From Sphingomonas sp. Y57 (GTDB lineage: Bacteria > Pseudomonadota > Alphaproteobacteria > Sphingomonadales > Sphingomonadaceae), in the NCBI RefSeq assembly GCF_001015195.1, contig NZ_LDES01000024.1, positions 1 to 64,000 of the forward strand: a stretch of 64,000 bases of DNA, written 5' to 3'. Numbering within the stretch: position 1 is the first letter of the stretch; every line of letters starts with the position of its first letter. Shown here in pieces: positions 44,090 to 52,702 of this stretch. The translations under genes were made by a program, and so were the position numbers. The notes below the pieces were generated by a model. That model had not been told where the DNA came from and made no database searches. It worked only from the letters and a program-made list of their open reading frames with translations.

Positions 44090-45613
44090 TTACCCGGCCA
44101 CCTGGCTCAGCCCGATGCGGGCAAAGGCCTCGGGACGGCGGCGGCGCAGGAGAAGGGCCTGCGCCGTGCCGATCGCCGCGATCACGACGAGCAGCGCCGG
44201 CAACCGGTTGATGAGAACCGAATCGGTCCCGGTCAGCAGAGGATAGTTGGTGACCGAGAGGATCGTGCCTGTCGCCAGCATCCCGCCACCGACGAAGGGG
44301 AAGATCGACACCAGGCCGAGACGTCCGGTCCGCTTCCTGAGGAAGATCGGAACGGCGAAGGCGGTGATCGTCAGCAGCGCCATCAGTCCGACCGAGCCGA
44401 AGCCGGTCAGCGCGGTGGTAAGCGACAGGAGCGGGTCGAGCCCCGCCAGCGCGAACAGCGAGATCACCACCGACAGCACGAGGATGACGGGCAGCCCGGC
44501 ATTGAAGGGCGCGCCGTTGCCGTCACGCGTCCGGGCCAGGGATGCGGGCAGGGCGCCGTCACGCGCGAGGGCGAAGACATAGCGGGCGCTGTTGTTGAAC
44601 AGGCCCAGCACCGCAGCGAAGGCGCTGCTGATCACCAGCAACGACAGGATCGCTTCCCCCTGCCGGCCGAGATAATGGCGGGCCAGGCCGAACACGAACT
44701 GCCCTGGGTCCTTGCCGGCGGCCGCCGCGATGCCGGGGCCGCTCGCGACGATGAAGGCATAGGCGGTGAAGACGTAGAACAGGCAGATCACGCCGATCGC
44801 GGCATAGGTCGCGCGCGGGATGGAGACCTCCGGGTTGCGCGCCTCCTCCTGGTAGATCGCCGTCGCCTCGAAGCCGATCACGGAATTGAAGGCATAGATA
44901 GCGCTGACGCCAAGCCCCGGCGCGAGCACGACCGAGGGAGCGAAGACATGGCCCGGAGTCCCCAGGCCTTCGGCAAGCAGGATCGCGACGTCGAGCGCGA
45001 GGATGGCGATCACTTCCGCCCCGAGCGCGATCGCGAGCAGCTTCGCGGTGAAGTCGATCCGGAAATAGGAGAGCAGGGCGAGGATCGCGATCACCGCCAG
45101 CGCGCTCACGCCCCAATGGACGAAGTCCAGCCCCAGCGTGTGGAGCAGGCTGGTGACGAAATAGGACAGCGCCCCCAAAGTGGCGCAGCACAATGCGACA
45201 TAGGAGACCAGCGCGACATAGGAGCCGGCGAGGCCCGCCACCCGGCCGAAGGTCTGGGCGATGATCGCGTAGAAAGCACCCGCGTTGCGGATGTGCGGCA
45301 GCAGGCGAACATAGCCGATGGCGAACAGCGCGATTGCGAGACCCGACAGCGCATAGGTGCCCGCGACGCCCATGCCGTTCCCGAGCGCGAAGGAGATCGG
45401 CATGGTGGCGACGACGATCGCCATCGGGGCGGCGACGGCGAGCACCATGAAGGTGATGTCGACACTGCCGAGCACGCCTTTCGCCAGGACGGTTTGCGAA
45501 GGCCGATCGTCGGCGGGGCCGGACGGTGAACGGGTCCTGTCGTGCAAGGGGTCGGTCTCCGGGGGCTGGTCTGATCGATGGGCGGACCGGACGCGGGCCG
45601 CGATGGAACCCAT
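44090..45613 (-). CDS. APC-family amino acid/amine permease
   Basis: A 507-residue inner-membrane transporter with about 12 hydrophobic segments: ITFMVLAVAAPMAIVVATMPISFALG, AIYAFNSVIGFEATAIYQEEARNP (conserved APC motif), SSAFAAVLGLFNNSARYVFALARDG. I use the ATG at 45,613; a start at 45,652 would leave only about 10 bp to the regulatory motif. APC carriers exchange or symport amino acids, amines and similar compounds, which fits the amine oxidase and aldehyde dehydrogenase of the same locus. Confidence 0.85.
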   Translation of the reverse strand: MGSIAARVRSAHRSDQPPETDPLHDRTRSPSGPADDRPSQTVLAKGVLGSVDITFMVLAVAAPMAIVVATMPISFALGNGMGVAGTYALSGLAIALFAIGYVRLLPHIRNAGAFYAIIAQTFGRVAGLAGSYVALVSYVALCCATLGALSYFVTSLLHTLGLDFVHWGVSALAVIAILALLSYFRIDFTAKLLAIALGAEVIAILALDVAILLAEGLGTPGHVFAPSVVLAPGLGVSAIYAFNSVIGFEATAIYQEEARNPEVSIPRATYAAIGVICLFYVFTAYAFIVASGPGIAAAAGKDPGQFVFGLARHYLGRQGEAILSLLVISSAFAAVLGLFNNSARYVFALARDGALPASLARTRDGNGAPFNAGLPVILVLSVVISLFALAGLDPLLSLTTALTGFGSVGLMALLTITAFAVPIFLRKRTGRLGLVSIFPFVGGGMLATGTILSVTNYPLLTGTDSVLINRLPALLVVIAAIGTAQALLLRRRRPEAFARIGLSQVAG

Positions 45614-45661
45614 GCTTCGTGCCAACGGGCTTGCAGTGCAATCGCGATCCACAGCGAAAAT

Positions 45662-45678
45662 GTTGCTGGAGACGCAAC
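45662..45678. promoter_or_regulatory. LysR-type site A (GTTGC-N7-GCAAC)
   Basis: GTTGC-TGGAGAC-GCAAC, extended by one base each side to perfect 6-bp arms (TGTTGC/GCAACA). It contains T-N11-A. It sits between the permease operon (49 bp from its start) and the SnoaL-SnoaL-LysR operon (103 bp from its start), so it can serve both directions and allow autoregulation of LysR. Confidence 0.7.
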
Positions 45679-45780
45679 AACCGTCGGGCCCGTGGATATT
45701 GACCGGCGTCGCGCTGGCCGATCATATCGGCGGACATGGTTGGCGGCCTCGGCGCGTCGCCGCCCGAACGAGGACAGGTA

Positions 45781-46194
45781 ATGAGCAGTGACCAGGACAG
45801 CGCCGGCGTCGTCAGGCGCTTCTTCGAGGCCTTCAACGCGGGAGACATGGAGGCGGCATTCGCCGCATTGTCGCCGGACATCGAATGGACCTATCATGGT
45901 CCCCGCGACCGGATTCCCTTCGCCGGAACCTTCGTAGGTCATGCGGGCGTGCAGGATTTCTTCGCCCGTGCCGGCGAGGTGATCGAGGTCAAGGAAATGA
46001 CCCCGCTCGCCCTGGTGGGGGTGGGTGATCGGGTGTTCGGACGCGGGATCGAGCATAGCAGGTCGCTCGCGACCGGCAGGGAATATCGGGTGCAATGGTC
46101 CCACATCTATGCGGTGAAGGACGGCCTGATGACGCGCTTCGATGAGTTCATCGATACCGCGGCCGTCGCGGAGTGCCTGACGGCGGAGCCATGA
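45781..46194 (+). CDS. SnoaL/NTF2-like small enzyme or binding protein
   Basis: Start ATG at 45,781 with AGGACAGG upstream; 137 residues. It has the SnoaL-type cone fold signature RRFFEAFNAGDMEAAFAAL, then IEWTYHGPRDRIPFAGTFVG and DFFARAGEVIEV. It is clearly related to the SnoaL part of the exported cytochrome fusion at 55,738-56,817 (shared WTYxGPxDxxPFxGT and EFID). The catalytic role (isomerase, cyclase or lyase) cannot be read off. There is no signal peptide, so it is cytoplasmic. Confidence 0.75.
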   Translation: MSSDQDSAGVVRRFFEAFNAGDMEAAFAALSPDIEWTYHGPRDRIPFAGTFVGHAGVQDFFARAGEVIEVKEMTPLALVGVGDRVFGRGIEHSRSLATGREYRVQWSHIYAVKDGLMTRFDEFIDTAAVAECLTAEP

Positions 46195-46197
46195 CAC

Positions 46198-46677
46198 ATG
46201 ACTGATCAGGGGGCGGTTGCCCAGCGGGTGGCCGCGAAGTGCCGCGAGTTCGAGAACCGCTTCCGGGCCGGCCAGCTGGCCGTGATGGTGCGCGACTTCT
46301 ACCTGCCCGACGCGATCATGGAGGGGCGCGAGCTGCCGGCTCAGATCGGCCATGAGGCGATCACCCGGCTGTTCATCGAGGTTCGCGAGGTCTGCCGCTC
46401 GATCGAGATCGAGATCGACCCAATCACGGTGATCGGATCGGTCGCATTCGGCAACATCACCAACCGCAACACGCTGATGACCGGCGATGTCGAGATCCAC
46501 CGCGTGCTGATGATCTGGCAGGAGAAGGACGGCGACTGGTTCGTCTCGCGCGACTTCTTCTTCGCCGAACAGGGCCTGTTGCTCAGTGAGCTCGACATCG
46601 TCCCGCTGGTCGAACGGCGGCCGGGCCGCAATCGCAAGCCGCGCGGCCAGGCCGCGGCCAAGGCGCAGGCACGGTAA
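46198..46677 (+). CDS. Second SnoaL/NTF2-like protein
   Basis: A 159-residue protein starting four bases after the preceding gene. The first part (KCREFENRFRAGQLAVMVRDFYLPDAIMEG) and the later VHRVLMIWQEKDGDWFVSRDFFF-like ending are typical of NTF2-like folds used as small enzymes. The C-terminus is basic (RRPGRNRKPRGQAAAKAQAR), which is unusual. Its sequence is not close to the neighbour, so they may form a heteromeric pair or act on different steps. Confidence 0.65.
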   Translation: MTDQGAVAQRVAAKCREFENRFRAGQLAVMVRDFYLPDAIMEGRELPAQIGHEAITRLFIEVREVCRSIEIEIDPITVIGSVAFGNITNRNTLMTGDVEIHRVLMIWQEKDGDWFVSRDFFFAEQGLLLSELDIVPLVERRPGRNRKPRGQAAAKAQAR

Positions 46678-46685
46678 GCCGCTAG

Positions 46686-47651
46686 ATGCCAGGTATCAGC
46701 CGCCGCACCTACGAGATCAGCGTCCAGGATCATCGGCTGCAATATCTTTCCCTGTCGGCACGTCATGGCTCGATGCGCGCCGCAGCCGATTATCTGGGCG
46801 TCGCCGCTTCCTCGATCAGCCGGCAGATCAAGCTGCTCGAGAGGGCTCTGAGCATCGATCTGGTCGAGAAGGGCTCCTACAAGGTGCAGCTCACCGAGGC
46901 CGGCCAGTTGCTGATCGAATATTATGAGCGGCGGGTCGTCGAGCACCAGGAGTTGCTGGCGCGCCTCGCCGAGCTGCGCAGCACGCGGACCTCGACGATC
47001 CGCATCGTCGTCGCGCAGGGCCTGCTGGCGGTCCGCTTCCTCAAGGCCTTCGCGACGGTCTCGACCAAATTTCCCGATATCAATATCGAGATGAAGGCGG
47101 CCGACGGCGACGAGGCCGAGCGGCTCGTGCTCAATGACGGGGCGCAGCTCGGCCTGTTGTTCGACACCGCGCAGGACGTGCGGCTGAAGCTCCTGGCGAC
47201 CAGCCGCCAGCCCTTTTCGCTGTTCATGTCGGAGAAGCATCCGCTGGCGCGCGAGGAGGTGATCTGGCCGGTGCAGATTTCCGGCGAGCGGCTGGTTATG
47301 CCCGATGCGGGATCCCGGCTGCTGGAGATCATCCATTCGGTGTTCACCGAACGGGGCCTGCCGCTCAACATCGTCATGAAGTCGCCCTCCATCCAGGTCA
47401 TCCTCGACAGCGTGGCCCAGGGCATGGGCGTTGCCATGCTGCCGCGAATCCTGGGGCAACCCGCCGCCTCGATCGGCGGTATCGTCGAGCGGCCGATCCT
47501 GAGCGACGAACTCTCCGACATCCGGCTCCACCTGGTCAGCCGCGCAGGTCGGCGGATGACCCCGGCTGCGCTCGCCCTGCAGAATGCGCTGGTGCGCGAG
47601 ATGAACCGGCTCGACGAGGACCCGTCCGATCAATCCCCCACCCACGGTTGA
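46686..47651 (+). CDS. LysR-type transcriptional regulator of the second catabolic locus
   Basis: A 321-residue protein. The winged-helix N-terminus reads LQYLSLSARHGSMRAAADYLGVAASSISRQIKLLE. The C-terminal periplasmic-binding-like domain has RIVVAQGLLAVRFLKAF and QGMGVAMLPRI. It lies in the SnoaL operon, and the GTTGC-N7-GCAAC motif precedes four transcription units around it, so it is the natural candidate for the binder. Effector unknown. Confidence 0.9.
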   Translation: MPGISRRTYEISVQDHRLQYLSLSARHGSMRAAADYLGVAASSISRQIKLLERALSIDLVEKGSYKVQLTEAGQLLIEYYERRVVEHQELLARLAELRSTRTSTIRIVVAQGLLAVRFLKAFATVSTKFPDINIEMKAADGDEAERLVLNDGAQLGLLFDTAQDVRLKLLATSRQPFSLFMSEKHPLAREEVIWPVQISGERLVMPDAGSRLLEIIHSVFTERGLPLNIVMKSPSIQVILDSVAQGMGVAMLPRILGQPAASIGGIVERPILSDELSDIRLHLVSRAGRRMTPAALALQNALVREMNRLDEDPSDQSPTHG

Positions 47652-47684
47652 GGCCGACCGTCGCGGCAACCGGCGAAAAGCAAC

Positions 47685-47701
47685 GTTGCGGATCGCGCAA
47701 C
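47685..47701. promoter_or_regulatory. LysR-type site B (GTTGC-N7-GCAAC)
   Basis: GTTGC-GGATCGC-GCAAC with 6-bp arms (GTTGCG/CGCAAC) lies 97 bp before the TonB receptor start at 47,798, in the gap after the LysR gene. It should activate the receptor-amidohydrolase-GTPase operon. Confidence 0.75.
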
Positions 47702-47797
47702 AACTGCGGGTCCCGCTGGCGTTGTGATCGTTCCGCGCTTCGACGACCTTCCGCCAAAATAGCGCAGCGTGGAATTATCCAGGCGGAAAGGGAAACA

Positions 47798-50101
47798 ATG
47801 TCGAAGTCCAATCGGGTTAGAATGATGCTTCTCGGCGGCGCGGCGCTCTGGCTCGGCGCCGGCGCAGCCCAGGCCCAGGTCGCCGCGGATGCGGCCGACG
47901 ACGCGGCCGGCGGCCTGCAGGAGATCGTGGTCACCGCGCAGAAGCGCGCCCAGACCATCCAGCGGGTCGGTATCGCCATCACCGCCGTGACGCCCGAGCA
48001 GATCGCCAACCGGAACATCGCGAGCAGCGCCGATCTCGCCGGAAAGGTGGTCGGGCTGGAGAGCTACTCGCCCTATGGCCCCGGTACCTCGTCCAACGTG
48101 GTGATCCGCGGCATCGGCCTGAACGACTTCGGTGAAGGACATGAGGCGCCCGTCACCTCCTATGTCGACGAATTCTATATCGTCGCAGTTCCCGCGGTCG
48201 ACTTCGCGTTGTTCGACCTCGACCGGGTCGAGGTGCTGCGCGGGCCACAGGGGACGCTGTTCGGGCGCAACTCGACCGGCGGCCTAATCAACTACATCAC
48301 CAAGCGCCCGAGCCAGACCGCCGAGGGCTATCTCTCGGCGAGCTACGGCCGCTTCAACGACCTCAAGCTCGAAGGCGCGGCGACCGCGCCGCTGAGCGAC
48401 ACGCTGTCGATGCGCCTGTCGGGCACGTCGCGCCACAGCGACGGTTTCCAGAAGAACCTCAACCCCGCTCTGGAGCGTGGCGGCCAGGCGGGATCGGATG
48501 CCGCCCGCCTGCAGCTGCGCTACCAGGGTGACGACGGCTGGGACATCCTGCTCAAGGGCGAATATGGGCGGACCAAGACGACCCATGCCTATTATGAGAG
48601 CAAGACCGGCTTCGTCGACGCCAACGGCCTCGTGGTCGCCGACCCGACGATCATCGACGCGGTCGGCTATGCCGAGCGCAACACTCCGGCGGCGAAGAAG
48701 AACGTCGTCAACACCAACGACGCCGCCTTCCTGCGTTCGTCGGGCTATTCGGGCCTTCTCCGGATAGAGAAGAAGTTCGGCGACACGACCTTCACCAGCC
48801 TGACCGGCTACCAGTCCTACAAGCGCCGGATGCAGGAGGACAGCGACGGCACCCCGAACCCGCTGGTCTTCGCCAGCTTCCCCTATCAGGGCAAGCAGCT
48901 GACCCAGGAACTTCGCCTCTATCACGACGGACAGTCGACCCGCTGGACGGTCGGCCTCTATGGGATGCGCGCGCTGGGCAAGGACCAGCCTACCGCGGTG
49001 TTCAACTTCCCGCTCGACGGGCCGACCGCCGTCAATCCGGCGACGGGCCTCTACAACGGCACCTATTTCCCGATCAGCCTCAATGCCGACTGGCGGCTGC
49101 GGACCAACTCGGGCGCGGTGTTCGGCCAGATCGAACAGGACTTCGGCAAGTTCACCGCAATCGGCGGCATCCGGGTGACCCGCGACCGCAAGACCTTCGC
49201 CGATCGCGACAATGCGGCGCTGCGCGATTGCGGTGGCGGCGCAGTTGGTGACTGCTTCCTCGTCGGCGACGGCGGCACCGGCACCCCGGTCCCGTTCCGG
49301 TTGAAGTACAAGGCCACGCTGTGGTCGGGGAAGATCGAGCTCGACTACAAGCCCGACAACAACAACCTGCTCTATGCCAGCATCTCGCGCGGGACCAAGG
49401 CGGGCGGCTTCAACAACGGCTTCTATCCGACCGGCGTGGCGCTCGCGCGAATTCCCTATGGCGATGAAACGCTGATCTCCTATGAGATCGGGCAGAAGTC
49501 GACGCTGTTCGACCGCAGGCTGCGGATCAACACCTCAGCCTTCTATTACGACTATAAGGACTATCAGGCGTTCAACTATGTCGGCCTAGCCGGCCTGATC
49601 ACCAATCAGGATGCAACCGCCTACGGCATCGAGACCGATATCGAGGCGGCGGTGACGCCGGAGCTCCGCCTCTATGCGGCGGGCGCCTATCTGCACACCG
49701 ACATCAAGGACGTGGCGAAGGTCACCCCGCTCGGCACCACCGTCGTTGCCGATCGCCCGATGGCCTTCGCGCCGAAGTGGAGCGCGAGCGGTGGCGCGAC
49801 CTACACGATCGCGCTGCCGAACGAGCAGAGTCTCGCGCTCGATTGGAATTTCGAGACGCGTTCGTCCCGCTACTCGGGCAATTTCGGCGATCCGGGCACC
49901 CAGCTCGAAGGCTATTTCAAGCATAATGCCTCGATCACCTATGAGGCCACCGAGCATTGGCAGCTCCGGGCGTTCGTCGACAATATCAGCAACCGGCTCA
50001 ACACCACTTATGGCGGTCCGTCCTTCGCGTCGCTCGGCATCATCCAGGTGCGCTTCGCGATGCCGCGCACCTATGGTGCGGCAGTGCGCTATCGCTGGTA
50101 G
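47798..50101 (+). CDS. TonB-dependent receptor (second)
   Basis: Start ATG at 47,798 after AAAGGGAAAC; 767 residues with signal peptide ending ...GAGAAQAQ. TonB-box-like EIVVTAQKRAQTIQ, plug VEVLRGPQGTLFGRNSTGG, barrel with YGRTKTTHAYYESK and a C-terminal RTYGAAVRYRW. It imports an unidentified substrate of the LysR-controlled pathway. It is followed closely by the amidohydrolase gene. Confidence 0.9.
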   Translation: MSKSNRVRMMLLGGAALWLGAGAAQAQVAADAADDAAGGLQEIVVTAQKRAQTIQRVGIAITAVTPEQIANRNIASSADLAGKVVGLESYSPYGPGTSSNVVIRGIGLNDFGEGHEAPVTSYVDEFYIVAVPAVDFALFDLDRVEVLRGPQGTLFGRNSTGGLINYITKRPSQTAEGYLSASYGRFNDLKLEGAATAPLSDTLSMRLSGTSRHSDGFQKNLNPALERGGQAGSDAARLQLRYQGDDGWDILLKGEYGRTKTTHAYYESKTGFVDANGLVVADPTIIDAVGYAERNTPAAKKNVVNTNDAAFLRSSGYSGLLRIEKKFGDTTFTSLTGYQSYKRRMQEDSDGTPNPLVFASFPYQGKQLTQELRLYHDGQSTRWTVGLYGMRALGKDQPTAVFNFPLDGPTAVNPATGLYNGTYFPISLNADWRLRTNSGAVFGQIEQDFGKFTAIGGIRVTRDRKTFADRDNAALRDCGGGAVGDCFLVGDGGTGTPVPFRLKYKATLWSGKIELDYKPDNNNLLYASISRGTKAGGFNNGFYPTGVALARIPYGDETLISYEIGQKSTLFDRRLRINTSAFYYDYKDYQAFNYVGLAGLITNQDATAYGIETDIEAAVTPELRLYAAGAYLHTDIKDVAKVTPLGTTVVADRPMAFAPKWSASGGATYTIALPNEQSLALDWNFETRSSRYSGNFGDPGTQLEGYFKHNASITYEATEHWQLRAFVDNISNRLNTTYGGPSFASLGIIQVRFAMPRTYGAAVRYRW

Positions 50102-50124
50102 GTTGACGACGGAAGGACAGGATC

Positions 50125-51714
50125 ATGAACCAGCCGGCCCGGCCGACCGCCTATGTCAACGGCCGCATCTACACGGTTGATGCGGCCCGACGCTGGGTGG
50201 AAGCGATCCTCGTGGAGGATGGAAGGATCGCGGGGGTCGGCTCTTCGGCCGACATCCTGGCTGCGGCGGGTGATGGGTGCGACATCGTGGATCTGGGCGG
50301 CCACATGGTCATGCCCGGGATCCACGATGCGCATGGCCATATCCTGCTCGCGGGGCTCAAGCATCGTTACGAATGCCGGCTTCCCGCCGATGCATTGGGA
50401 CGCGATTATGGAGAGAGGCTGTGCGACTGCATCGCCTGCTCGCGCGGCAAGCTCGGCGGCTGGGTGATCGGCGGGGACTTCAACCCCACCCTGTCCGAAC
50501 CGGGCGAGGTCGATCGGAAATATCTCGACGAGAAGTTCCCCGACACGCCCGTCTATCTCCACGACTATTCCCTCCACCATGGCCTCGCCAATTCCAAGGC
50601 GCTGGAACTGGCAGGGATCACTGCCGATACACCCGATCCCTTTGGCGGACGGATCGTGCGCCGGGCCGGGTCGAACGAACCGACCGGCGAGCTGGTCGAG
50701 CGCGCGACCTGGAAGCTGTTCAACATCCTGCCGAGCCCGGAGCCGGACGTGCACCGCGGCGCGCTGCGCTGGGCGCTGGAGACGGCGAGCCGGTTCGGCG
50801 TGACCGGCATCCAGGAGGCATCGGCGAGCCGTCCGGAGCTTGAGATGCTGCAGGAGATCGACCGCGATGAGGGGCTCGCGCTACGCGTCTATGCCCATAT
50901 CCCGTGGCGTGAGGAGCATTTCGGCCACGCCACCACCGAGGCGCTCGACCGGCTGATCGAGGATCGGCGGCGCTTCGCCAGCGAACGGGTGAAGACCGAC
51001 TTCGTCAAGGTCTTCATGGACGGCTCACCGCTCGGCCCGCATTTCACCGATGCCCAGATCGACCCGGCCACCGGGCAGCCCCAGCCAGGGAAGCTGCTCC
51101 ACACGCGCGAGGAGATGGCGGCGGCGCTTGTCGCATGGGACAAGGCGGGAATCACCGCCAAGATCCACTGTACCGGCGACGCGGCCGTTCAGCTCGTCCT
51201 CCAGGCGATGCGCGACATGCGCGCGGCGAGCGATGGCGGGACGATCCAGGAGATCAGCCATTGCTGCTTCGTCCAGCCGGACGACCTCGCCTCGTTCGCC
51301 GAGCTGAACGTCACGGCGGAAATGTCTCCGCCGATCTGGTTCGGCGACATGCCCGAGCTCGCCGCCTTCCGCGACCGCGGCTATCCGTTCGGGACGCTGG
51401 CCCGGATGGGCACCCGCGTGACCGTCGGCACCGACTGGACCTTCCTGCCCGAGCCCAACCTGTTCCCGGCATTGCAGGGGCTGCTCCAGCACGGCGCGGA
51501 ATCGGTCGACCTCGCCACCGGCATCGAGATGCTGACATTGGCAGGTGCACGGGCGGTCGGCGTCGATACGCTGACCGGCTCCATCGAAGTGGGCAAGTCG
51601 GCCGACTTCATCGTGCTCGATCGCAACCTGTTTGACGGTCCCGTCGATGAGATTGGGGAAGCACGCGTGCTGACCACCATCTTCGAGGGGCGCGTCGTTC
51701 ACGATGCCCGATGA
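50125..51714 (+). CDS. YtcJ-like metal-dependent amidohydrolase
   Basis: A 529-residue protein of the amidohydrolase_3 group. GIHDAHGHILL holds the HxH metal ligands; later KIHCTGDAAV, EISHCCFVQ and GTDWTF supply further His and Asp ligands. The N-terminal beta-sandwich has YVNGRIYTVDAARRWVEAILVEDGRI. No signal peptide. These enzymes hydrolyse amide or cyclic amide bonds. It overlaps the CobW-like gene by 11 bases, suggesting metal delivery. Confidence 0.85.
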   Translation: MNQPARPTAYVNGRIYTVDAARRWVEAILVEDGRIAGVGSSADILAAAGDGCDIVDLGGHMVMPGIHDAHGHILLAGLKHRYECRLPADALGRDYGERLCDCIACSRGKLGGWVIGGDFNPTLSEPGEVDRKYLDEKFPDTPVYLHDYSLHHGLANSKALELAGITADTPDPFGGRIVRRAGSNEPTGELVERATWKLFNILPSPEPDVHRGALRWALETASRFGVTGIQEASASRPELEMLQEIDRDEGLALRVYAHIPWREEHFGHATTEALDRLIEDRRRFASERVKTDFVKVFMDGSPLGPHFTDAQIDPATGQPQPGKLLHTREEMAAALVAWDKAGITAKIHCTGDAAVQLVLQAMRDMRAASDGGTIQEISHCCFVQPDDLASFAELNVTAEMSPPIWFGDMPELAAFRDRGYPFGTLARMGTRVTVGTDWTFLPEPNLFPALQGLLQHGAESVDLATGIEMLTLAGARAVGVDTLTGSIEVGKSADFIVLDRNLFDGPVDEIGEARVLTTIFEGRVVHDAR

Positions 51715-52702
51715 CGTCGCACCGATCCCGGTACTGCTCGTCACCGGTTTCCTAGGGGCGGGCAAGACGACACTGATCGGGCGAATGCTCGACGATCCCG
51801 CCTTCGCCGGCAGTGCGCTGCTCGTCAACGAGGTGGGCGAGATCGGTATCGACCAGGAGCTGCTGATCCGCAACGGCTCGCCGCCGCCGCAGCTCCTCGC
51901 CAATGGCTGTGTCTGCTGCGTCATGAACGACGATCTCGGCCTGGCGTTGCGCGATCTCGATCTGCGAAAGCGCGAGGGCTCGATACCGTCTTTCGCGCGG
52001 GTGATCGTCGAGACGACGGGCGTGGCCGACCCGGCACCGATCCTGGCGCGCTTCATCGCCGACGGCTGGATTCAGCGGCACTTCGTGCTGAGCGCCGTCA
52101 TCACCCTGGTCGACGGCGTGCTGGGGGCACAGACGCTGCACCACCAGCCCGAGGCGGCCAGCCAGGCCGCCCACGCCGACGCAATCCTGATCAGCAAGGC
52201 GGATCTGGCGGATGGCGATGCGATCGCGGTTCTGTCCGACCGGCTGTCGGCGACCGCGCCCCATGCGAAGATCCTGGTCGCGGATTCGGAAGAGGCGGCG
52301 GTCGGGCGACTGCTGGAGCCGTTTCGCCTGCTCGGCTTGCGGGCGCTGCCGCAGGATCACGGCCATGGCCATCATCACGGCCACGACCACGACCATGCGC
52401 TCGTCACCACAGCCTCGTGGCGCTTTGACGATGTGCTGCCGTGGCCGGCGATAGCCGGAGCGCTCGACGATGTCGTCACGGCACATCGCGGGCGGCTGAT
52501 GCGTATCAAGGGGCTGTTGCGCGTCAGCGACACCGACCGCCCCGTGGTGATCGATGGCGTACAGGATCTGTTCCACCCGCCGCGCCTGCTCGACCAGTGG
52601 CCGACCGACGACCATTCGAGCCGGATCGTGATGATCAGCCGCGATGCGAGCAGCGAAGAAGCGATGCGCGCCCTTCAGCGCGCCCTGTTCCCCGTCAGCT
52701 GA
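51704..52702 (+). CDS. G3E-family GTPase (CobW/YjiA-like metallochaperone)
   Basis: A 332-residue protein with Walker A GFLGAGKT (15-22), the metal-binding GCVCC motif (C69, C71, C72), VETTGVADP and ISKADLAD (NKxD-like). A His-rich loop (HGHGHHHGHDHDH) lies near residue 220. The C-terminal CobW domain follows. G3E GTPases deliver Zn or other metals to client enzymes. The overlap with the amidohydrolase makes that enzyme the obvious client. The stop overlaps the convergent FAD oxidoreductase by eight bases. Confidence 0.9.
   Translation: MPDDVAPIPVLLVTGFLGAGKTTLIGRMLDDPAFAGSALLVNEVGEIGIDQELLIRNGSPPPQLLANGCVCCVMNDDLGLALRDLDLRKREGSIPSFARVIVETTGVADPAPILARFIADGWIQRHFVLSAVITLVDGVLGAQTLHHQPEAASQAAHADAILISKADLADGDAIAVLSDRLSATAPHAKILVADSEEAAVGRLLEPFRLLGLRALPQDHGHGHHHGHDHDHALVTTASWRFDDVLPWPAIAGALDDVVTAHRGRLMRIKGLLRVSDTDRPVVIDGVQDLFHPPRLLDQWPTDDHSSRIVMISRDASSEEAMRALQRALFPVS

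Noticed and set aside
44084-45529. Long plus-strand frame (481 codons) opposite the permease gene
   Set aside because: It is an antisense shadow of a GC-rich gene, rich in Arg/Glu/Gln/Asp with no domain. The minus strand encodes a clear 12-helix APC permease.
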